Origin: Plantago ovata
Lineage: Eukaryota > Streptophyta > Magnoliopsida > Lamiales > Plantaginaceae
Assembly (NCBI GenBank): GCA_028274465.1
Contig: CM051455.1
Span: 136,620,096 to 136,684,095 of the forward strand
Length of the DNA stretch: 64,000 bases
Direction of reading: 5' to 3'
Positions 1 to 12,064 of the stretch are shown here, piece after piece. The notes beneath the pieces were generated by a model that was not told where the DNA came from, made no database searches, and was given only the letters and a program-made list of their open reading frames with translations. Position 1 is the first letter of the stretch, and the number at the start of each line of letters is the position of its first letter. The position numbers were made by a program, and so were the translations under genes.

Positions 1-1
1 A

Positions 2-3000
2 AATTGTGGACTGGTTAAAAATCTGGCAAGCATGGGTATCGTTAGTACAAATGTTCTGGAACATGAAAGCTTTCACAGAAAGTTGATTGAGTGTGGAATG
101 GAAAAGTTGGCTGATGGCCATTCAAGTTTGCCAGACGGAAAAGTTAAAGTCTTTTTAGATGGTGATTGGATTGGAATGTGTAGCGATTCCTCTTCATTTG
201 TTGCAAAGTTAAGGCGCAAACGCCGCAGGATGGACATTCCTTTCCAGGTAATCTCACACTCAGTTTAAAATTTTATTGTAATAAGTAGAATCAGATGGTA
301 GAAGATATGCTGAACTCATATGTCGGCACAATGTATTAGCCCATAATGGAGGAAATATGAATGGCAGATATTTAAAAACCATGCGTGTCTTTTTATATTT
401 TCTGCTGCCAAGTATTGTCTTATACTTAATTCTGTTATTTTGAATAGTTTGAGTTAGATTGTACTGAGATTTCTGTATGAAATATTGTTCCCTTTAGGTT
501 GAGATTAAAAGAGATGAGCGCCATGGAGAGGTGAGGATTTTTGCCGATGCTGGAAGGATACTTCGTCCACTTTTGGTGGTTCGGAATCTGAAGAAGATCA
601 AAGACTTGAAAGGAGAGTTCTCATTTCAATCACTTCTAGCACAAGGGATAATAGAGTTCATTGGACCAGAAGAGGAGGAGGATTGCAGAACTGCTTGGGA
701 ATTAACAGCCTTTTCATCCAAAAAACTAAACCAGCCTGAAGCTTACACTCACTGTGAACTTGATGCTTCGTATTTACTGGGCTTAAGCTGCGGCATCATT
801 CCTTTTGCTAATCATGATCATGCCAGGCGAGTCCTTTACCAGTCTGAGAAACATTCACAGCAGGCCACTGGGTACACCACCACAAATCCTGGCATCAGAG
901 TCGACACAAACACCCATCAACTCTTTTATCCCCAAAGGCCACTCTTTTGCACCGTGCTCTCGGATTCCCTTGGTAAGTCGGAGTATTCAGAGCACCACAA
1001 GGGAATGATACCACACCCGGAGTTTTTCAACGGGCAGTGTGATGTTCATTTTGGGTACAACCAAGAGAATTCACTGGTTATGAATAGTGCTTCGTTGGAC
1101 CGTGGTATGTTTTGGACTGAGCATATTCGTAGTTACAAGTCTGAAGTTGACAACTCTGAGGCACCAGGAAGAAAACTGAAGCCTGATGATCTCATAAACT
1201 TTGGAAAGACGCACACAGTAAGATTGGACGGGTAGACAGCCTGGATGATGATGATTTTCCTTGGGTTGGAGCAAATTTGCAGACCGGTGACATTGTGATC
1301 GGAAAGCATGCCGCATCTGGAATAGATCACAGCATCAAATTAAAGCACACTGAACGTGGTATGGTGCAGAAAGTAGTGCTTTCTGCTAATGACGAGGGCA
1401 AGAACTTTGCTGTGGTATCATTAAGACAGGTGAATTTACTAAAATATATATATGTATTTGTTTCTTGTTCTATCCTCACTCGGTTTAAGTTACTTCTGCT
1501 TCACTGGTCAACTAAGGTTCCTTTTTTTTTTTTTGCTTTTTCTGTATTTCATATGTCAATCTGCCATCTTCTGTGGGCTCATGGAATCACGAGATGGTCA
1601 CTATTTACTACCACAATGTGTTTAATAGGTTAGGTGGGGTCACAATTACTGTATTATAGAGTTTCTTTGCCTTTAGTTAGGACTCCATCAAGGTCAAGTT
1701 AAGAATTTCCCTTGGTGTTGTAAGCATTAGATGATTAGAAGAAACTTTTAGTATTTAAGAAAGATATGAAGTATAGTATGTTGCATTGCTTTGTTGCGGT
1801 GATATATGTAGACACGTTGCATTTCTATACTATGTTTGTTTGATTAAATGAGAATCCTTGCCACTAATCACATCATATAATTTACCAGGAAGTGGGTATA
1901 TGCATGAACAGAGTCTGTGCAGAGACTAGTATATAATAAATTAAAATACCAAGTACTTGGTTTTAGAACACTGTAGTTGTGGAAGCAGTACACAGTAGTT
2001 CTTTCTTTGGTGTTACTTAGGACGAGGTTTCCAGATGGTGTGTGCTATTTCAATCAGTAAAGTCCGGTTGTCACCTTTTTCTTTTTGGATAGGAACAGGA
2101 GGAATTTATTCGTTGAAGTGACTTTGATCCTCAAATATATTATAGATTTTGGGATAGATCACATATATTGACATGTAGTTGGAACCAACCATTTTGAAGC
2201 TGAATATCGGAAAGAACCAGAGCTTTCTCTAATGGTCTAACCTTATAACTACAAGGATATAGATTCTAACAAAACCAACAATTCTTTGTACCAATTTGCC
2301 TGTTTCAGCTTTGATTCCGAGCTTTCAACAACTGATTCTGGACATATGTTTATTATTACACTATTCACTTGTTAGGCACTGGTGGCTCAATTTTATTGAG
2401 TATTAGCTAATTGTACATTTGGTTCTATAAGAAAGATAAGTATTCCACACAAACAGAATGTGACTTTGTGCTGTTATTCGAAGTTATGAATTGCATTTTA
2501 GATGTCTGAAGCATTTAATCTTCGCATAATTCACTTCATTCTCATTGGTTAGTATTCTGTTCCTTGTTTTCAGGTTCGTAAACCTTGTCTTGGAGATAAA
2601 TTTTCAAGCATGCATGGCAGAAGGGTGTTTTGGGGTTCCTGGAATTTCAAGAAAACTTCCCATTTACAAAACAAGGAATTGTTCCTGACATTGTCATCAA
2701 CCCTCATGCCTTTCCTTCTCGGCAAACACCTGGTCAACTTTTAGAGGCTGCTCTGGGCAAAGGGATTGCTCTTGGAGGTGCTATAAAATATGCAACCCCA
2801 TTCTCTACACCGTCCGTTGATGATGTCACAGCCCAGCTTCATAGGTATGCAATGTTGTGAAGAATATGTTCAACTACTTCCATATATTGTGAAAATTACA
2901 CGTCTTACTGGGTCACATTGCTTTCGGTTAACATATGCTTTCTGCTTCCATATATTTTTATGTTATTATGTACTAAGCATCTAAGTGCATCTGATTGGCA

Positions 3001-3497
3001 GACTTGGTTTTTCGGGTGGGGGAGATGAGAGGGTTTACGATGGGCGTACAGGAGAAAAGATCAAATCTTTGATTTTTATGGGGCCAACATTTTATCAGCG
3101 TCTCAGTCACATGGCCGAGGATAAAGTAAAGTTCAGGAACACTGGGCCAGTTCATCCTCTTACCTGTCAACCTGTGGCAGATAGGAAACGCTTCGGAGGC
3201 ATTAAGTTTGGTGAGATGGAAAGAGACTGCCTGATTGCTCATGGTGCATCAGCCAACCTCCACGAGCGGCTGTTCACACTCAGTGATTCTGCTCAGCATG
3301 TATGCAGGAAGTGCAAGAACATGGCAAGTGTGGTTCTGAGGCCAGCCAGCGGTAAGAAGATCCGTGGGCCTCACTGCCAATTGTGTGATTCTGCCGAGCA
3401 CATTGTACGGGCGAATGTGCCGTATGGAGCCAAGCTGCTATGCCAAGAGCTATTTAGCATGGGGATCTCCCTGAAGTTTGATACTGAATTGTGCTGA
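2..3497 (+). pseudogene. NRPD2: NRPD2/NRPE2-like second-largest subunit of RNA polymerases IV/V, 3' part, frameshifted
   Basis: Readable exons are 2-247, 498-1429, 2574-2844 and 3002-3497, each with GT-AG borders; the gene starts upstream of the window. The product is the Rpb2-type subunit shared by plant Pol IV and Pol V, which act in RNA-directed DNA methylation in the nucleus. Diagnostic stretches are LKHTERGMVQKVVLSANDEG, GIVPDIVINPHAFPSRQTPG, KRFGGIKFGEMERDCLIAHG, a C-terminal zinc ribbon (CRKC...CQLC) and the family end LKFDTELC. Damage seen: an extra CA in the CACACA run near 1212-1217 (+2 shift, stop at 1233); one missing base near 2616-2620; about six residues missing before the GYNQE motif, where NGQ is normally followed by AIVAVN; and GYNQENS in place of the family's GYNQEDS (1054-1074). 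Arg also appears replaced by Cys or Trp at conserved sites near 945, 1112 and 3166. The family sequence is from memory. Several independent lesions suggest a decaying paralogue; indel-type assembly error could explain the frameshifts but not the substitutions. Confidence 0.85.
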
Positions 3498-6133
3498 AGT
3501 TGTGAGTTATGGAGGAGCTGTTTATTGATGGTGAAGTTTGATACTGAATTTTGTATATGATGCCTGAATTGCTGTTGGTATGAATTAGTGGTCTTTTGTC
3601 TAGGTTGAAGTAACATATTATGTTCCTGTTATCATCTACTTATGGCTAATGTTAGTGTAAGAACTAAGAAGTAAGAACTGCTTTAAGTGATCATTTGCAT
3701 ATATATTGCCTGTCTTATCTCATTTTGATTTTTGTTTAGAATCATGAAATGGTTTTGAAATTCTAAAATGAGTGAAGGAACATTTTATTCTTAGGGCAAT
3801 GTGAACATCCAAGTAATTATCTTAATTAAATTACCACATAGTAAATCCATAACAGTAAACACTTTGATACTGATAGAGTGCCATATGGATATGGTACTGT
3901 GCAAGTCTGAAAAATTGACACTACTCTAGGGGCAGTTAAAAGCTTAGTAGCCGTGTTCTCTTTGTGAACCACAACATTGTCTACACGACTAAAAAATAAT
4001 TGCAACTCATACTCGTGCCTCTTGCGTTTGTGATACTTGCACGGGCATGTGTACGACCTGGGTTTTGGCTCGTAGGATTTCGCTGCAGGAGATGGTAAAA
4101 AAAACTAGTGATAAAATGTTGATTTTTTTGAAGAAGCTCTTGCTCTTCCTAGGCGTCTATTATAGCCGTGTTCTCTGTTTCTTTGTGCTACTCATTTTTT
4201 CTTCTATCCTAGGGTGTAATTATATGTCTAATAGTACCAGCTACTGACATCTTGACAAAATGGATATGGCATGGAGAGGGAATTGAAGGAAACTTTTTAT
4301 ATTATATGCAACATTTAAACCAACGTGAATTTAGCAAAAATATGGAGGGGTCTTTTTTTACTAATCTTACCCCCTATAAATCATTTGTGATATTTTATTG
4401 TTTTCGTTTCTCAAGAAATTGAAGATTGTGTGGTGTGTTATAGGATCAGACATGATTCACCCTACTTGACACCAGTCAAATTAATTTGAGCCATTAAATC
4501 ATTGGTTCATAACAATTTCAATTCTTCAACCAAATTATTTAAGGCGTTTGTACTTTCGCCTTATCTTCGCCATCTGGACTTTTTAATATTTTAATTAGGA
4601 ATAATAAAATATAATTAAAATATTAAATTTTTTTAAATTACCATTTTTACCTCCAAAAAAATATGACAAATTTAAGACATATTTTTTTAAATTTTATTCT
4701 TTTAATTGGACGATTGTATTTTATTATAATTAATTTTTTAATTATTATAATTATGAATTATTTCATATACCCCCATGCCCTATTTTCATATAACTCCCGC
4801 CTCCCTCCCGTTTTTAATAATTGTTGTTTTAAGATTTTCACTATTTGAAAATATTTGTCGCTTTACATTAAAAAAAGTTTTAATCATATTTAATGCATAC
4901 TGTTGAATTAATGCAGTATATTTAGTAAATTAATATTCACTCTGATATATTAAAATGTGTGAAAAATTCTAAAATGATAATTAAAAAATATAGTAAAATT
5001 TTGTATTTAATTATATTTAACCCCATTTTCACACACTTTGGGTAGACCAAATTTATGAGACTTATTATCTGTCCTCCAAACCAAACTCTCCCTTTAAGTT
5101 TATTTTCAAGTCCTACTAACTCTCACGGAAGTCACTTAGTTTGGAGGACACTTCCGGATTAAGAATTAGGTGAATTATCAAGAACTCGATTTTACCCCAC
5201 AACAAAAGCCATATATTTAAGTCAATTTCTTCACGATAGAGCTACCTAAGTCGTTAGATGCCGTTCGATGTTAATCAAGGATTAAATGTGATTGATCTAC
5301 CTACCTTCTCAAAGTTTATTGTAAGTCGATATGTAAATTTTGACGTTGAGGAAAAACTCAAATTTCTGTAAGGATCTCACCAACCATTAGGCTACCTTAG
5401 TCAACAAACTAACAAATCTAATGCATATCAAAATCAATTTTAATGGGATAAAAGAGCAGCATGGGTTGGGACAAAGCATCGAAAGTTCTCTCAATCAAGG
5501 CTTAAAAAAAGAAGCTGAAAATGACTTTATTTACTAATTAATAATGAATTAAAATTGTCAGATTAGATATAGGATATTACGGAATCACCCATAAACTTTG
5601 ATGAATGATTAAAGAAATTCGATCAAGAAGATAAGGAATTTAAAATTTATTTAAAGGAGACCTAATTTGGGCTGAGAATAGAAAAGCTATAAAATGGGCT
5701 CCACGTCCAATAATTCGACCCGATCGTCGGCCCATAGTGTTCCTTTCTTGCCGTGAAGCCACTAAATGAGAACTTGATACCTTTATTCTTCTCTCTATAC
5801 TACTCTACCAAGATCGGTAGTATTGTCTCTTTTTGACTACTTAAATTCGTTTTCTTTCCTAACATTCGTGTAAACACATTCTTTCCATTGGCAATTATGT
5901 ACACAAGCCATGGTCCATAATGAATATTGGTATGCTATATTCTACACCATCACCCCAAATCCGACCTAGGCGGAACTTTATGATATCACACAATTCAATG
6001 AACCGAAGTTCAAGCTAAAGACAGAAACTCGAAGAGAATGCCTTAAACTCGAGATCCAACTATGGTTATTTGCTTAGACTCGAGACCGAGCTAGGGTTAT
6101 TATTGGAAAACGAGAAATGAATCTAAGGAATCA
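3498..6133. other. Intergenic, AT-rich; no gene seen
   Basis: The first ~200 bases are probably the 3' UTR of the NRPD2-like gene; the phrase gaagtttgatactgaatt occurs twice, at 3472-3489 and 3532-3549. Most of 4550-5050 is A/T with long T runs. All open frames here are short and of low complexity, and none is recognisable as a protein. Confidence 0.6.
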
Positions 6134-6136
6134 TAA

Positions 6137-6525
6137 GACTATCTCCATCCGTTCAGACTCTTCAAACTCAGCAGACCATGCAACATCAGCATTTCAGATT
6201 ATTATATTAACCACCAGACTTTAACATACGCTGCATTCCATCCTTTCAGACCCATTAGACTCACATTTTCTTTTCTTTTCTCATTTTCTTTAAAAAAAAA
6301 GAAAAAAAAAAGAAGAAGAAGAAAGGCATAAAAGAAAAGGGAAAAGAAACAAAAAAAAAAAAATAATAAAGTAAAAAGACAAAAAATAACGTCCAGACTC
6401 GTCATAAACTATATGACGAGTCTGGACAAACGCAATGTGCAGACTCCCATTGGAGTCTCTCCAGACGTCTGGAGAGAGTCTGATGGTTTATCAGACTCTT
6501 CTCCAGACGCCCGTTGGAGACGGTC
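6137..6525. mobile_element. PIF/Harbinger-type MITE with TAA target duplication
   Basis: The element starts GACTATCTCC and ends GGAGACGGTC, imperfect inverted ends, and is flanked on both sides by TAA (6134-6136 and 6526-6528), the TWA duplication typical of PIF/Harbinger. It is 389 bp with no coding capacity. The interior has an A-rich/purine stretch, a perfect 16-bp palindrome at 6391-6427 and further copies of the word CCAGACT/AGTCTGG. The longer element at 26273-27268 has the same end motif. Confidence 0.75.
6391..6427. repeat. Perfect 16-bp inverted repeat inside the MITE
   Basis: The arms 6391-6406 (GTCCAGACTCGTCATA) and 6412-6427 are exact reverse complements around a 5-base loop. It would form a strong hairpin as RNA or cruciform DNA. 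It is part of the MITE and is not placed like a terminator. Confidence 0.85.
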
Positions 6526-6528
6526 TAA

Positions 6529-8182
6529 GGTGGTGTAGTGGTAAGGAGCTGGAATGAGAGATGTATGGTTAATGTTGGTATAGATGTGGGAAAATAAGGT
6601 GGTTTAGGGTATTTGTATAACAAACATTAGGGTAGAAAATAGAGAAAAGAAGGCCCATCAACATGTTAGGGTCCGATAACCACTAGCTAGCTACTAGACT
6701 CTGACAAGGCGGTTGTCATTTTTTCATCTATATATATATAAAAAAAAAGACTTCAATATTGGAGAATTAGTATCAATGACTAGATTTACAAAGAGGGGGC
6801 TGCACAACAAATGAAATAAGCCTGAACTTGATACTCAGTTCATATCAAGCAAAACGTTCGACAACCTAAGTACCTGGGTAGGGCATGTAGGGCTAAGCAC
6901 TATCAACCATGTCGTGCCTCAGTTGGATCATAGCTTGCTTTAGTTTGATCGCAAGTTCACACGTTACAAATGTAACCCAAGAAACATTTCGACTCGTAAG
7001 AGTAGGACTTAGATACGTGAGAACATTTTTTTTACCCTTTATTAAATAATGTTATGTATAGATTCTCGACATAGGAACATCTCTAGTTACCCATAAACAA
7101 AAAGAAATATTAACATTTATAACGTAAACATACTTCAAGCTTAAGATCAATTTAAGTACCATAAACATTTACAAATAGTCCCATAAACGGTGAAGCATCG
7201 AGTTTGTGCACCTATTCCTTTTTCTCACTGAACCTTTATATTGAGAAGACAAGATTTTTATTAATTTCGGGATTTATTTTCTCTCTTGTTGTCTGATTCT
7301 TTTGTCGTTCTTGTGATTTATCCTTCCTTTTTTTGAACCAATAATGTGTTGTCTGGAGAATGCCCAATTCGTGCGATTTACAACGAATTATCAAAGGATG
7401 ATCTTAAGTCAATTAGGATACCTACATAGAATTATCACCTACTAGTGGGTTTCCATACCATAGTCCCATTTACGTTTGTTCTGTGATAGAGATTGACGAA
7501 TTAGAAAGGCAAAACATCCCGATAACTATACACCCTTTTTGTGCACTACTAGTGCATTAATCTGCTTGGATTAAGCTAGCAAAATAGAGACAAAGTGTTC
7601 ATATCATGAAAAGTTTGATCTGTAAAGAGATCCCACTATGCATCTGTTAATATTTCTCAATGAAACCTCATAATATGAATGGTTTCCGAATTTGTTTAAG
7701 AAAAAACTAATTGCTACCAGAGTACATTAAAGTCAGTCGTAATAAGATAATGAAATCGTGTTAACATGAAATAGTATCAATTCCTCAGGTTAATTTGCAT
7801 GATCTTAAATAATTCTCCTCGAGATTCGTGTGGTATGAAAATTAGAAGCCAACACGACTAAGTTTTACCTTCACTTTAGTAATTTCTAGACCCCAAAAAA
7901 AAGTGATTACTTAGTGTGTAAGAAGTGCAAGTTTGGTTTGGTCACTCTCATCCATGGATCAAAAAACCACTAAAAACACAATAAAGCCACTTCACTCACT
8001 CAATACCATATTCCAAGGATCAAAAGCAACTAGTACTAGTACAAATTAAAGCAAAAAAGCATCATCACGATCTCTTATTAAATTCTCTAAAGAACAAAAT
8101 ATAAACCAAGTTGCTAGCAACCCCATCTAAAGCTTAAACTTCATCTGCACCAATTTGAGCTCAATCATATCATACACATTAC
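6529..8182. other. Intergenic upstream of the tetraspanin gene; no gene seen
   Basis: No frame resembles a protein. A short TA run and A run lie near 6729-6749. The last ~200 bases are the likely promoter of the tetraspanin gene. Confidence 0.5.
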
Positions 8183-8183
8183 A

Positions 8184-8192
8184 CTATATATA
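8184..8192 (+). promoter_or_regulatory. Candidate TATA box of the tetraspanin gene
   Basis: CTATATATA lies about 40 bases before the start codon at 8232. If it is used, the 5' UTR would be only about 15 bases, so the true start may be elsewhere. Confidence 0.35.
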
Positions 8193-8231
8193 CATACACG
8201 TTAAACTAGCAAGTTAGAACTAAAACATATC

Positions 8232-9640
8232 ATGTATCGTTTAAGCAACACGGTGATCGGATTCTTGAACCTATTCACCCTCCTAGCCTCCATACCGATA
8301 ATCGGGGCGGGGCTATGGATGGCTAGGAGTAGCACGTCGTGCGAAAGTTTCTTGCAAACACCTCTCATGGTGATTGGTTTCGTAATCTTGATAATATCAC
8401 TAGCGGGGTTTATAGGCGCGTGTTTTCACGTGGCATGGGCGCTCTGGTTGTACCTAGTGATCATGTTGGTGATAATAGCCACGTTGATGGGGTTAACGGT
8501 TTTCGGGTTCGTGGTGACTACGCCAGGTGGAGGGGCGGTGGTACCGGGTCGGGTTTACCAAGAGTACCACTTGGAGAACTATTCGGGTTGGTTGAGGAAG
8601 AGGATAGGGGATCCTAAATATTGGAACACTGTGAGGAGTTGTATTTTGGGATCAAAGACTTGTGACAAGATTGTGTTGTGGACACCTTCTGATTACATGA
8701 ACAAAGATTTGTCACCAATTCAGGTATTAATTTGTCAATTTTCTTGTTCTTTTTCTAGTGACCAATTTGTTTATGAGGTTCCAACCTCGTCCTTCATGTT
8801 CGGTTAAAATCTTAATTTCGAGATACGTTTTAAAGTTTTAAAAATTTTGTATGTTTTACTCTCCAGAAGTATAAGAAAATTTATATAAAGTTTAAATAGT
8901 TTTGAAGTATTTTAACGGATTCGAAATTTCATGTTAATTTCATTTCAAAACGAGATCAAACATCAAAATGTTACGGTCAGTTCCACTTAGATTCCAAACC
9001 ATGTTAGCAAGAAACTGTTCACTTTCATATTTCACAATTTCTTGTCATGTTAATAGAGTAACTACCAAAATTATTCGGGTAACTTCAAGAGTAAAAACAT
9101 AGTCCTTTAGTGTTAGGTACTCGATATAAACATATTCCTCTAGTTACGGTCATATTATAGTTTTTCAGCTCACCGAGATAAGATTAATATAATATATTCA
9201 AACTTTCTTCCTTCCAGAAATATGTGATTAGTTACAAATGATCAAATTTAGTTAGACTTTTCTAAAACAGCTTAAACATAAGCCTTCTCTCTAAAACTCA
9301 CAACACACTAATTTTGATGCAGTCTGGTTGCTGCAAGCCCCCAACATCCTGCAACTACGCGGTGCCAAACATAGCGCAAGACGCAGACTGCTACAAGTGG
9401 AACAACGCCCCGAGTGTGCTATGCTACGAGTGCGACTCGTGCAAGGCAGGGGTACTGGAGAATGTCCGGAGAGACTGGCACAAACTGTCTGTCCTCAACA
9501 TTGTGATGCTGGTTGTTCTCATAGGCATCTACTCCATCGGATGTTGCGCGTTCCAGAACGCAAAAAGAGCTGAAACCGACTACCCATATGGCCATAACCG
9601 CATGTACAAAGTTCGCCCTAGATGGGATTTCCATTGGTAA
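8232..9640 (+). CDS. TET6: Tetraspanin, TET5/TET6 type
   Basis: Two exons, 8232-8723 and 9323-9640, join in phase at ...SPIQ|SGCCKPP to give 269 residues. Tetraspanins organise membrane microdomains in the plasma membrane and cell-cell contacts. Four hydrophobic segments lie at about residues 7-29, 44-66, 73-95 and 233-255. The large extracellular loop carries the plant signature GCCKPP plus paired CYECDSCKAG cysteines and a conserved KYWNTVRSC stretch. The N-terminus MYRLSNTVIGFLNLFTLLAS and the C-terminus RVRPRWD-like (here KVRPRWDFHW) match the Arabidopsis TET5/TET6 pair as I recall them. One intron in the large loop is also typical. The start is the first ATG of the frame and gives a membrane segment right away. 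The choice between TET5 and TET6 is not certain. Confidence 0.93.
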
Positions 9641-10199
9641 AATCTTCATCTTGAGCTATTTTAAGTCTTTTTGTTTGGGAAAATAGGGTATTTAATTTTT
9701 TATTGTAAAAAAGATCATCGCAGTGGTAGAAAGATCGTATAGTAGTATAGTATAGGCTAAGTTCTTTTTGGTGAAGTATAGTAGATAGTTTTAATGATAT
9801 TGAAAAGAATGTATGGTGTGTGGTTAGTTCGATAAGTCTTTTAGAAATTGAAATCCCAGACATGTATAATGTATTAGTTTATGGGTCCGACTTAGACTTT
9901 GAATTAGTGGTGTGAGTGTGTGACTCGGTGCCTATAGTATAGCAAATTATTAGGAAGACAAAATCTTGGTCGCAGGGTAGCTCTGTCAATATCAGGGTTC
10001 ATCTGTGTCTTTTTGGTAGTCATGTTTATGGTAACTAGCAAATCACAAAGTAGACAAAATCTTGATCGATAGTGGTGGCTCTATCAATCTTATATTCATT
10101 CACGGATTTATGAGTTCTCATATGCTGCAACAATGCCACATACTAATATGAAGGCTTTCAAATTCGAAAACAAAGTGTAAAACACACACCTTCTATTAT
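9641..10199. other. 3' UTR and spacer of the tetraspanin gene
   Basis: AT-rich sequence with no recognisable coding frame. The phrase 'gacaaaatcttg' followed by a 'gtggctct...tcaat' motif occurs twice (9957-9990 and 10053-10090), a weak local duplication. Confidence 0.4.
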
Positions 10200-10204
10200 A
10201 CGCA

Positions 10205-10570
10205 AAACCCTGTCGGACCCCTTTTCAGGTCATTAAGTTTGAACTGTCCTGTTTTGCAAATAAGCCAGGAGAACACTGTCAGGCCATTTCTTACGTGATT
10301 TGGTAGAAGCACTGCCAAGCCCTTTCTTAGGTAACTCGGTAGGAGAAACAATGTCGGGCCTTTTCTTAGGTGACTCGGTACAACCTCTCCTCTTTTGCAA
10401 ATTTATCTTGGAAAACACAAGTCAAACACTTTCTTAGGTGACTCGGTGGAAGAAACATTGTTAGACTCTTTCTTAGGTGACTAGGTAGGAAAAACACGGT
10501 CAGGCCCTTTCATAGGTGCTTGGTAGGATAACCCTGTTGAACCCTTTCTCCTTTGTTAAGTGACTCGGAT
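10205..10570 (-). repeat. Degenerate ~39-bp minisatellite that reads as a 13-residue peptide repeat
   Basis: The word TTCTTAGGTGACTCGGTA and variants recur at least seven times in about 360 bp. Read on the minus strand, the clearest units give TESPKKRPDIVSP, TELPKKGLGSAS and TKSRKKWPDSVLL, so the period is a multiple of three. Other units contain stops or shifts, and the longest open stretch is 61 codons (10233-10418). It may be the remains of a Lys/Pro-rich repeat exon, or a satellite whose period is three by chance. Confidence 0.65.
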
Positions 10571-11373
10571 TTCTAGAACCTTAAACCTTATTTAATTTAA
10601 AGTCACTCCAAGTGCAATTAATTCCTTTTCCACCTGCATCTTTTGCAAATCTTATGTATAGCATATATAAATGCATAATTAGTCTTGAATTTCTTGTTTT
10701 TGCAGGTGGAGATGGTTGGATGACAGAAGGCATCAGCTTTATTAAATTAAACAGAATAAAAGGAAATGTATCTTTTTCAATTTCATGGACTGTAAATATG
10801 ATGCAACAACCATCACACTGAATGCTTCACTACCTGTTCTTTTTCAGCACAAGGAAAGATTTGTTTTCTTTTTTCGCAACTGCACTTCTTAATCCTTTGG
10901 TACATACTAGGTATACATATTAGTCTACAAACTATGCAACCCAGACAAATCATACGCCTAGCGCTACTGGCTCAAAGTTGCAAGATACACAAACAAATCC
11001 TCATCATGAGCACTGAACCAGACCAAGTAGATATTATTTCAATTTGTAACCAATTAAGTCACAACCTGCATCAATTTTGCTACACTGCATCACTGAACTT
11101 CACTTGTTAATGGCTAAATCAACAAATGAACTTCACAGGTGAGAAAGACAGCAACTACAAATCTCTCCGCGGTACAAATTTTGCCGCAACTTAAATTTAG
11201 AAATTTCCAAGAAATTAATTTTTTTCGAGTTCTGAAGGAAACATAATCTAATCTTTCAGTATTAAACTACAGTTACATTGGAGCAATAAACAGCAAACAA
11301 TAAATGTTTACCAAGTAAATTAAAGATAGTAGTAACACTTGCCAAAGCATTTATGATGAACATAAACCGAAGC
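10571..11373. other. Spacer with the upstream region of the Cys-rich peptide gene
   Basis: A 69-codon frame at 10612-10821 begins in non-coding-looking sequence and resembles nothing known. No other feature was seen. Confidence 0.4.
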
Positions 11374-11383
11374 TATATATAAA
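11374..11383 (+). promoter_or_regulatory. TATA box of the Cys-rich peptide gene
   Basis: TATATATAAA lies 77-86 bases before the ATG at 11460, a normal distance for a plant gene with a ~50-base leader. Confidence 0.6.
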
Positions 11384-11459
11384 CACATCCGACATGATAA
11401 ACTCAGGCACAAGATAAACAGACTCAGACAAACTATTAGCAACAGAGATAAGAGAAGGA

Positions 11460-11708
11460 ATGGAGGCTCAGAAGAGTTTATCGGGTGGTGTTGTGCTGTG
11501 CATGATATTCATGGCTAGTTTTATGGTGAGTGGTACTATGGCCCATCGTGTTAACAACGGTTGGTGGCTAAAGTGCATACCTTGGGATACTGAGTGCTTA
11601 CAAAACTGCTATGACAACTGCCAAAATAATTTATGGAAAAATTTTTGTGATTGGGCTGGAGGGAAATATGATGTTTCAGGATGCAAAAGAAAATGTGACG
11701 GCTACTAG
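11460..11708 (+). CDS. Small secreted cysteine-rich peptide
   Basis: An 82-residue intronless frame. Residues 1-28 form a signal peptide: a short polar head, a hydrophobic core around VVLCMIFMASFMV and a small-residue cut site near GTMA. The mature part has seven cysteines spaced C-x6-C-x3-C-x3-C-x8-C-x11-C-x3-C. The two Cx3C pairs recall alpha-hairpinin-like defence peptides, but the odd cysteine and the spacing do not fit cleanly, so no family is assigned. It has its own TATA box, a good leader and no close coding neighbour. Secretion to the apoplast is inferred from the signal peptide; a defence role is only a guess from size and cysteine content. Confidence 0.72.
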   Translation: MEAQKSLSGGVVLCMIFMASFMVSGTMAHRVNNGWWLKCIPWDTECLQNCYDNCQNNLWKNFCDWAGGKYDVSGCKRKCDGY

Positions 11709-12064
11709 TTCGATGCATACAACACCCTTTCTATTATTTGTAACCTGCATCTTAATAAGACTTCCATCTCACTTCTCATGAGATTTTAACTGTTCAGTTT
11801 CATTTTTAAGAATAGTAGCATCATGTAACTCTCAAGTAAATCCCACTCCCTGCACCCACCCTACTATTCTGTAAGGGTCCTGCTAGGACAAAGGAGCAAA
11901 TGCGATAGCCAAGTCCTCATGATTTGTATAAACAAACATTAAGTTAATATTAAGAGGACCGTTCTATGTCAAAATTACTCCCAAATCCAAGAGTAAATGT
12001 TTAAGAAATTCGCGCACATACTTTATAGGCAAAATACAAAAAGGTTATGTTTTTCACCGAGTTT
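11709..12064. other. Convergent 3' ends of the peptide gene and the TMEM115-like gene
   Basis: The sequence lies between the stop at 11708 (plus) and the stop at 12065 (minus) and contains both 3' UTRs. No coding frame is seen. Confidence 0.5.

Noticed and set aside
1430..2573. A gene inside the large NRPD2-like intron
   Set aside because: The frame at 1277-1633 only continues the exon into the intron; nothing else there looks coding.
6202..6405. 67-codon Phe-rich minus-strand frame
   Set aside because: It is the translation of a purine-rich run within the MITE.
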